Source: Bradysia coprophila
Taxonomy: Eukaryota; Arthropoda; Insecta; Diptera; Sciaridae
Assembly (NCBI RefSeq): GCF_014529535.1
Contig: NC_050735.1
Coordinates: forward strand, 2,170,001 to 2,234,000
Length of the DNA: 64,000 nucleotides
Reading direction: 5' to 3'
Positions within the stretch are counted from its first letter, which is position 1. The number at the start of each line of letters is the position of its first letter. The position numbers and the translations under genes are program-made. Below the pieces are notes generated by a model, which was given only the letters and a program-made list of their open reading frames with translations, was not told where the DNA came from and did no database searches. Shown in pieces: positions 57,699 through 64,000 of this stretch.

Positions 57699-60600
57699 TG
57701 ACACAAAGTAAGTTTAAAGAGGAAACTAGGGGAAAACAAAGACATAAAGTTTTGATTTGTCTACTAAAAAGCGTTGAAGCGATAGAGTATACTTTGTCTA
57801 ATTCTAAATTATTATTTTTGGTCGGCCATGTCCCTTGACTGACTGATATTTACTCAATAGATTTTTGTAATTGTAACAAAAATATCATAGATTGACCTCA
57901 AAGCAGCTCTTTGTCTTATTTTGTCATATGTTCACTCTTTCATCAATCAATTTTCAGAAGAAACTTATTCTACATTTTCATACAAAAGATACTTCCGAGG
58001 ATACTTCAGTATTATTGTCTGCTAAAAGACGCTGCAGAGGGGACATATTTTCTGACTACCTCTTGAATGAAAATTCAACTCGTGTGAATACGGCCATCGC
58101 TTCGCTCTGAAGAAATTGAAATTTTGAAACCCGTTGAAATTTTCTAGATTGTAATTGTTCTTAGCAAATAAATCTACTGAAAATCGGCCTCATTAATTTG
58201 CTCATGAATAAGGTATGCAACTCGTGTGATTACGGCCCTCGTTTCGCTCTGACTGTAAAGTTCACACTCGTTGATTTAAACTATTTTCCTCGTGAACTAC
58301 TCAAGTTATCGTGCTATCAAGCGACGAGACAAAAATTCTTTCGAGAATTCTTATCATCCGTAAGACCCATGACTTTCGGTCAAGACAATTAACCTCGCTT
58401 CGCTTTGGCTGCAAAACACTATTTCCCAAATTATCTTGTTATCCAAAAAAAAACTTCTTTCGGGAATTACTATCAGATAGTTTGACTTCGTCGAATAATT
58501 TTTTGATAAATGGATAAATTGCAACTCGTCACTTTTACATTATGTAGTCGACTTTCGCATTATGTATATTGACTTTCGCTTTATGTATTCTTTCTTTCTC
58601 CCCGCTCAAACACATAAATTGCATTTTTTTACTTTCTCCCCGAATTTCAAGGGCGAAAGTATCAACTTTCGATGTTGGTATCAAAAAATAGTTATTTTCT
58701 AATTCATGCTAAGAAGCGACGAGGTAAAATGAAGAAATTATTCATAAAATAACTCCCATGTCGCTGCTCCAATGTAATCCATCTACGAACTCAACCTCAC
58801 TTAATTCTTTGAAGCATCCTAAAAATAACTGGAGTTTTCGTGGTCACAAGAAAGATAATTTTACTTAGAATTACGCCCATCTCTTAACTTCAACATTATC
58901 CATCTACTTAACCTCACGAATTTCACTCTGCGGCGAATAAAATAATGATCTTGGAAAATCGGGTAAGAATCTCTCGAGTTATCGTGGCAACAAGCGTTAC
59001 GGGCGTATTTACCGTATTTACCAATACGCATCGTTACAAACATTTCAAGTGATTTTCAGTCAAGGATCCATATTGAATTGGATTTGAAATTCTAGTTTTA
59101 AGTACGTATGTGCGTGCTTATAATTAGTGATTAGTAATTAGTCGATAAATAACTAGTGCGTATCAAATATAAAATATACAAAAATATTCGGCTTTGAATT
59201 ATTTATTCATTGAATGTGGATCGGATTGAATCTATACAAAATGAGAACTGAAAAACCTTTCTAACGAAAGCATTAATTACAAATTTGCAATTTTTTGCGT
59301 TACAATTACACATAATCTCATTGCTGCAGTTGTTTAAATGATTGTAAAACATACCACTGCTCCCTTTCCTAGGCTGACAGTAAGGATCTATGTTTCTCTT
59401 GTAAAAATTGATAACTTGTTTTCATTGTACACATCGTTACCCTTGCAAACAAACAATCCAAAGCGGTAATACTTATCACCAAACCCTTCCAATTTTACTC
59501 TTGTTATTTCAGTGTTAATGCTAGGAGTAGTGCTATGGCTGTAATTATTATCAGCCTTTCGAAATTTACTATATATACTTCACTTGGGAAATTCCGTCCG
59601 GTTGTTGAGGGCCTTGAATTGATTCTACAAATCGAGTTACCATTATCATCTCAATTCTATACTCGATTTAATTAACCCGAATCCCATTATGGATTTTTAA
59701 CCAGAACTTTTTTTTATTTGAAAATTTGCATACGAGATTAGTTCTTCCATGTAGCACTGTTGTAAAATAATTGCAATCCAGTATTTATTCGGTGGTTCAA
59801 CCAATTCCCAACGAATAATTATTATTTCATAAAGCTTTTAAAGTGCAGAAAAAAATTGTTTCAGTCCAACCATTATATCAATTTTATTAGAAAGAACACC
59901 ACAATTTCATTTTTTTTTCGTTCAGTTCTTTCATTTCATTTCTAGCTGGTTGGGTAATAAATGTGTAAACAAGTTATATGGAAGAGAACTAGATAAATTG
60001 GAAAGATATGCAAATTTTTATCAGATTTTTATATGTATATGCATGTATGAACGAAGGCAGATAGAAAATGCCCTGCATATACGAATTTAGCACAATATGA
60101 TTGTATGCGGGATGCTGAAAAACGAATGGAAATATGAAAATTGTTCGCATATATACGTACAATGTGAATGTATATATAATATGGGGACAGGGACAGTAAA
60201 AAGGATTATTGTATGTTTTATCGTCGTACATTTTGTTTGAATTCTTTTTAATCTTCGAAAAGATGGAGTACAATATTAATTAGACTCACTGAATCACATC
60301 AAGTTTCCATTTTCATTAAATATTTACCAGTCACAATTTTTGATCATTTCGAATTCGATGCACAGCGTTACCGTCGAAACGGAAATGGAAACAAAATTGT
60401 GTTTTCATTTGAATTATATCAGCGATGATTAGTTTTTGTATTTGATTTAGCTATAAATCGGATCCAACAACAATGCAAAGAAAACTCATATGCGGTTGAA
60501 GTTCTATCCCATAACCCATCTGAATTGTAAGAAATGACGATATTACATTACACGACTGAGGAACGGCTTTTTCTATCATGAATTTAAATAACATTTTGAT

Positions 60601-60966
60601 TCATAAGCACATACTCGAACGAATAGTATACAGATTGGTAAAAAGAAACTTCCTCCAACTAAACATTTGATAACGTAATAATTACGAATTATTTACCCGA
60701 AAGTTAGACTATTGTTGTTTGTTCGATACCGAAAACTTTTCTCAAAAAGACGTATACACATATTTGCTTGTTAACAATCAAAAGTTAAATGTTATGGTTC
60801 TCTTTTTGCAGAGAGCTAGGCAGACTGCAGAGATAGCAATAAGTAAATATGAAAATTTAACTTTCGAACCAACTCTTCAGGATGTATAGAGTAATACACT
60901 GAAGGGTTTGTGTGGTATGTTATTAGTTTCACGGTCTCAGCATTCGTGTTAAGCTCGATGCTGTAC
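57699..60966. other. 3.3 kb without a gene
   Basis: AT-rich. Scraps of the ACTCGTGTGAATACGGCC repeat seen at 11222 occur at 58078-58110 and 58215-58272. No exon or RNA gene. Confidence 0.35.
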
Positions 60967-61330
60967 TAGGCCTGTTCATTTTAGAGAAATAGTCTCAAAT
61001 TCATCTGGAATGGTGTTTATCTGGTCCGGAAGGCTAAAATATTGGACCCGTATTTTTTTTGGAATTTTAAAAAATAGTTTAGATCTGGGGAGCGAAGCAT
61101 TTGTTCAAATGTACGAAAGCGTTGGTTAGAAGAGAGGAGAATGATGGTGTATATCTTTTTTACTCTTCTAACCAACGCATTCGTACATTTGAACAAATGC
61201 TTAGCTCCCCAGATCTAAACTATTTTTTAAAATTCTAAAAAAAATACGGGTCCAATATTTTAGTCTTCCGGACCAGATAAACACCATGCCAGATGAATTT
61301 GAGACTATTTCTCTAAAATGAACAGGCCTA
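60967..61330. mobile_element. 364-bp MULE-like palindrome, 9-bp duplication
   Basis: Arms of about 160 bases (60967-61127, 61170-61330) pair nearly perfectly. The ends are TAGGCCTGTTCATTTTAGAG and its complement. ATGCTGTAC is duplicated (60958-60966, 61331-61339). Long terminal repeats with a 9-bp duplication are the signature of Mutator-like elements. Confidence 0.9.
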
Positions 61331-61494
61331 ATGCTGTACTCGTCCTTGTTCGCAAAGCTTAGAAAAACATGCCACTACGAAGTGGAGACCAAAATAAAGA
61401 ACTTACTGTCTGTAAGAAGAAAAAAATTGAGAAGAAAAAATTCAGTCGACTCATGATTTTCTAGAGTGAAGTACGAATTGCAATGGCTTCGTTT

Positions 61495-61497
<3 letters not shown>

Positions 61498-61528
<31 letters not shown>
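61498..61528 (+). repeat. (GA)n microsatellite
   Basis: Fifteen GA dinucleotides without interruption. Confidence 0.95.
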
Positions 61529-61529
<1 letters not shown>

Positions 61530-62198
61530 AGTGCGTTTCATGCTGAAAGCACCCACGAAAGGTGAATTCATCATTTATTCTTGATAACCACAGCAACTTT
61601 TTTAGGTCTCCATTTCAAATTGTTATGTGGAAATAATATCCACCCACCAAATGTAGTTAAAACAGTTTGGGAGTTACAGCAATTAAAAAATCAAGCTAAC
61701 CGTGGAGTTTAGGTATAATCAACTCACTTTAAGTAGGACGGTTAACTTCTGATCTAAGAGAAAATCGGGTACGTCTTTCGATGTTTTGTATTAATATCCA
61801 GTTAAAAAATACCATTTCTCATCAAGCCATGGCGTAAGTGCTATTTATGCTCTAAGAACCCTCTAACTCTATCAATTTGCACACGAAAAAGACTAGCGAA
61901 TCATAATTGAAATGAAATTTCAATTCATCACAAGCCGACTCGGGCGAGTTTGTGGTGAGCTGCAACAAAAGGTAAACCGCTTATGGATTTCCCCATCTCA
62001 GAGTCTAAAAATCTCATGGACAATTTTTCGATCTGTCTCCGAATTACAATGTGTCTGAAAGAAGTCTATATCATATTATTGCTTTGTTGCTGATAGACAG
62101 TAAAATGAGCCCAAGGCGGTTTAGTGGCAAAATCATTAAATCTCTATCTTACATTGAAATAATTTTACAAAATGAGTTTTTATTCCATTGCAATTGAT

Positions 62199-62628
62199 GT
62201 CAGTGAAATTTAGACATGAATTTGCTTGAATGTATTTCGTACGGTGGTCCCGACACCCGTTTGGATAAAATACACATTTCGTTAAATTTTACGAAGAGTT
62301 TTTCAATAACAGAAGACACATTTAAAATTTTTGCGCCAACCAATTTACAAACAACACTACTTACTGTGGATTTACATAGCAACGTAAAAGTGACAGATGC
62401 AAAAATTTTCTCATACGGCAACTCGAAATTTCATTCATAATTTTAATTTTATGAATGAAATTTCGGGTTGCAGTATTTAAAAAACATTGCATCTGTCACT
62501 TTTACGTTGCTATGTAAATCCACGGTTATACGTCTTTATGGTCTTTATTCGGTTAAAGCTACCAAGCACGTATTTCGTTTGTATGGGTGGATCAGATGAA
62601 GTGATTCATGTCTAAATTTCACTGATGT
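62199..62628. mobile_element. Nested inverted repeats
   Basis: Outer ends TCAGTGAAATTTAGACATGA and complement (about 62607-62625). An inner palindrome 62364-62524 pairs CTGTGGATTTACATAGCAAC and AAAAGTGACAGATGCAA around a centre near 62444. A 74-codon plus-strand open frame (62216-62440) overlaps the left half and is not trusted. Confidence 0.7.
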
Positions 62629-63198
62629 CCCCTGTTTTTGTGCTAAATTAAACTTTTCATATAAACATAAACAACCCCTGCCGATATTCAAAGACATTCG
62701 ACATCGTGTAGTCTTCCAATTTGTCGTGACAAATATGTTATGTTCATCCAAATTTACAATTAACTATCATCATAAAATTTAACGATTTTTCATTTTTTCT
62801 ACCATCCATCGCAACCGAAAATTTGAAATACAAATTATGCTATAAAAATCCAACCTTCATAACAAATAAATGAGCTGTGAAATCATTTTTGGTAAAGATT
62901 AGGTAATAAATAACTCTCACAAGACATGAGAACGTTTTTTTTTTCTGTGATCACAACTTCCTATGTATAAGTCATTTAACGCCTAATCGCGGGTTATATT
63001 CAATATTAAGGAAATGATGTTGTAAAAAAGAATTTGTGCCATTCGTTATCGGTTGTATAAAAAATGTTGCCGATGTTTTCGTACTGGATTGTTTATATAC
63101 CATTGATAAAGCTGTTATCGTAGTAGCCCAGAGACGGTCTCAATCCATAACTTAAAATGAATTTACAAGGTTCGAAATTTAATTACTGAATTTATCCG

Positions 63199-63378
63199 GT
63201 GCATCTACTTTATTCATCGTTGCATGCAAACGGTACACAACCACGGTTAACCATAAAACTGAGTTTGAGCAGACGTCACCTTAATTATGATTACAGCGGT
63301 TTTCGAACCGAGCACTGTGTCGATTTATTGATTATAGAACCGGATACGATGAGTGAAATAATGAAAATTATATACAGA
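63199..63378 (+). other. Open frame interrupted by a MITE
   Basis: A 60-codon frame (HLLYSSLHANG at its start) runs into the element at 63379. Ignoring the element and one target copy, it would stay open for about 30 more codons to a TGA near 63662. No family is recognised. It may be a broken gene fragment or chance. Confidence 0.2.
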
Positions 63379-63564
63379 CAACGCACTTCAAGCAAATGTG
63401 GTACTCTAAATAGGGTACTGAAACTTTACAGTGCTTCATACAAAATTTTACACTGTAAAAAGAGTGGGGATAAAATTTCATACAAAAAGAACTCTATTTG
63501 GCAGCTGTCATAAGAACTCTACTTGGCAGCTGTCATAAATAGCACTTTTGCTTGAAGTGCGTTG
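63379..63564. mobile_element. MITE, CAACGCACTTCAAGC family, copy 3
   Basis: 186 bp with the same ends. ATACAGA is duplicated (63372-63378, 63565-63571). A 24-base internal tandem duplication (CTATTTGGCAGCTGTCATAA region) explains the extra length over the other copies. Confidence 0.9.
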
Positions 63565-63614
63565 ATACAGACGTTCAATCTATTTTTTTGAAATTATACA
63601 CCTCCTAAATAATT

Positions 63615-63755
63615 CGATATTTTTAACGTTGCGAATTGGCAACGCACTATTAGAATATCTATGAGTAAGTGTTTCATGGGGCCACTTGAAGGCTGTATTT
63701 TTTACGTTCCAATTTGGCAACGGACCGTCAGAGTAACATATGAGTAAGTGGTACT
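63615..63755 (+). repeat. Diverged direct duplication
   Basis: Two units share GGCAACG and ATGAGTAAGTG landmarks about 95 bases apart (63627 and 63712). Confidence 0.5.
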
Positions 63756-63793
63756 ATATGAAGTGTTTAATTAACGATTTGATAGTAAATAGC

Positions 63794-64000
63794 ACGACAT
63801 AGTAAAATAAACCAGGCAGAAGCAAAGGTCGAAAATACATTCGAATCCCGTTATAATCGTTTACATATTCGTCAGCATAGTTTTCGAACCGTTAGCCCAG
63901 TTTTCGATAGTAAGCAAAGTCTGTGAGGAGTTAGTACAATTTTAGAACAGTTAGAAATGTTTTCGAACAGTTGCGGATGCGAAGCACAATTGTGCTATAA
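63794..64000. mobile_element. Left end of a CACGNCAGAGTAAA MITE and edge sequence
   Basis: CACGACATAGTAAAATAAAC and CAGGCAGAAGC match the left end of the family. No right end is seen before the window stops. The rest holds irregular TTTTCGAACNGTTAG units. Confidence 0.4.

Noticed and set aside
62216-62440. 74-codon plus-strand frame as a gene
   Set aside because: It overlaps one arm of a nested palindrome, and no family motif is seen.

Overview
The window looks like a stretch of an insect nuclear genome, most likely a lower dipteran (fungus gnat or gall midge type). This is inferred from the AT-rich sequence, introns of about 55-70 bases with GT-AG borders, an insect-style GPKOW, asparaginase and C2H2 zinc-finger set, and very dense small inverted-repeat transposons. 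No prokaryotic features, CRISPR array or convincing tRNA/rRNA gene was seen.

Genes occupy only the first 26.6 kb. In order: a GPKOW-like spliceosomal G-patch/KOW protein (minus, 5' part only, 519-1295); a domesticated Crypton-type tyrosine recombinase whose C-terminus carries a single zinc-finger block (plus, 4303-5637); a repeat field (5.7-12.4 kb) with a 353-bp direct repeat, a minisatellite and degenerate tandem repeats; a 485-residue C2H2 zinc-finger protein in six exons that shares that same block at its N-terminus (plus, 12467-14687); an isoaspartyl peptidase/L-asparaginase (minus, 14877-16006); an LRR receptor-like membrane protein cut in two by a 1437-bp hAT-like element with a clean 8-bp target duplication (minus, 18043-20942); a three-exon FAD2-type delta-12 fatty acid desaturase, a class unlike the usual dipteran desaturases and a horizontal-transfer candidate (minus, 23272-24602); and a RING-H2 protein with coiled coils and two membrane segments (minus, 25230-26576).

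From 26.6 kb to 64 kb I find no supportable gene. The region is AT-rich and littered with transposon-derived inverted repeats. Many have exact boundaries: three copies of an element with 7-bp target duplications, two 137-bp elements flanked by TA, two 162-bp elements ending in the same 15-bp terminal repeat, a 1401-bp hAT-like element (8-bp duplication), a 506-bp element filled with a 9-bp satellite (8-bp duplication), a 364-bp MULE-like palindrome (9-bp duplication), and a large palindrome split by a composite LINE tail. A 27-unit minisatellite lies at 33 kb.

Two observations stand out. First, the LRR gene regains one continuous 484-codon reading frame if the hAT-like element and one target duplicate are ignored, so the insertion is young. 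Second, at least eight apparently unrelated inverted repeats carry the pentamer CGAAG (or CTTCG) within a few bases of their symmetry centre, often as GCGAAGC or CCTTCGG, which are known to form exceptionally stable mini-hairpins.
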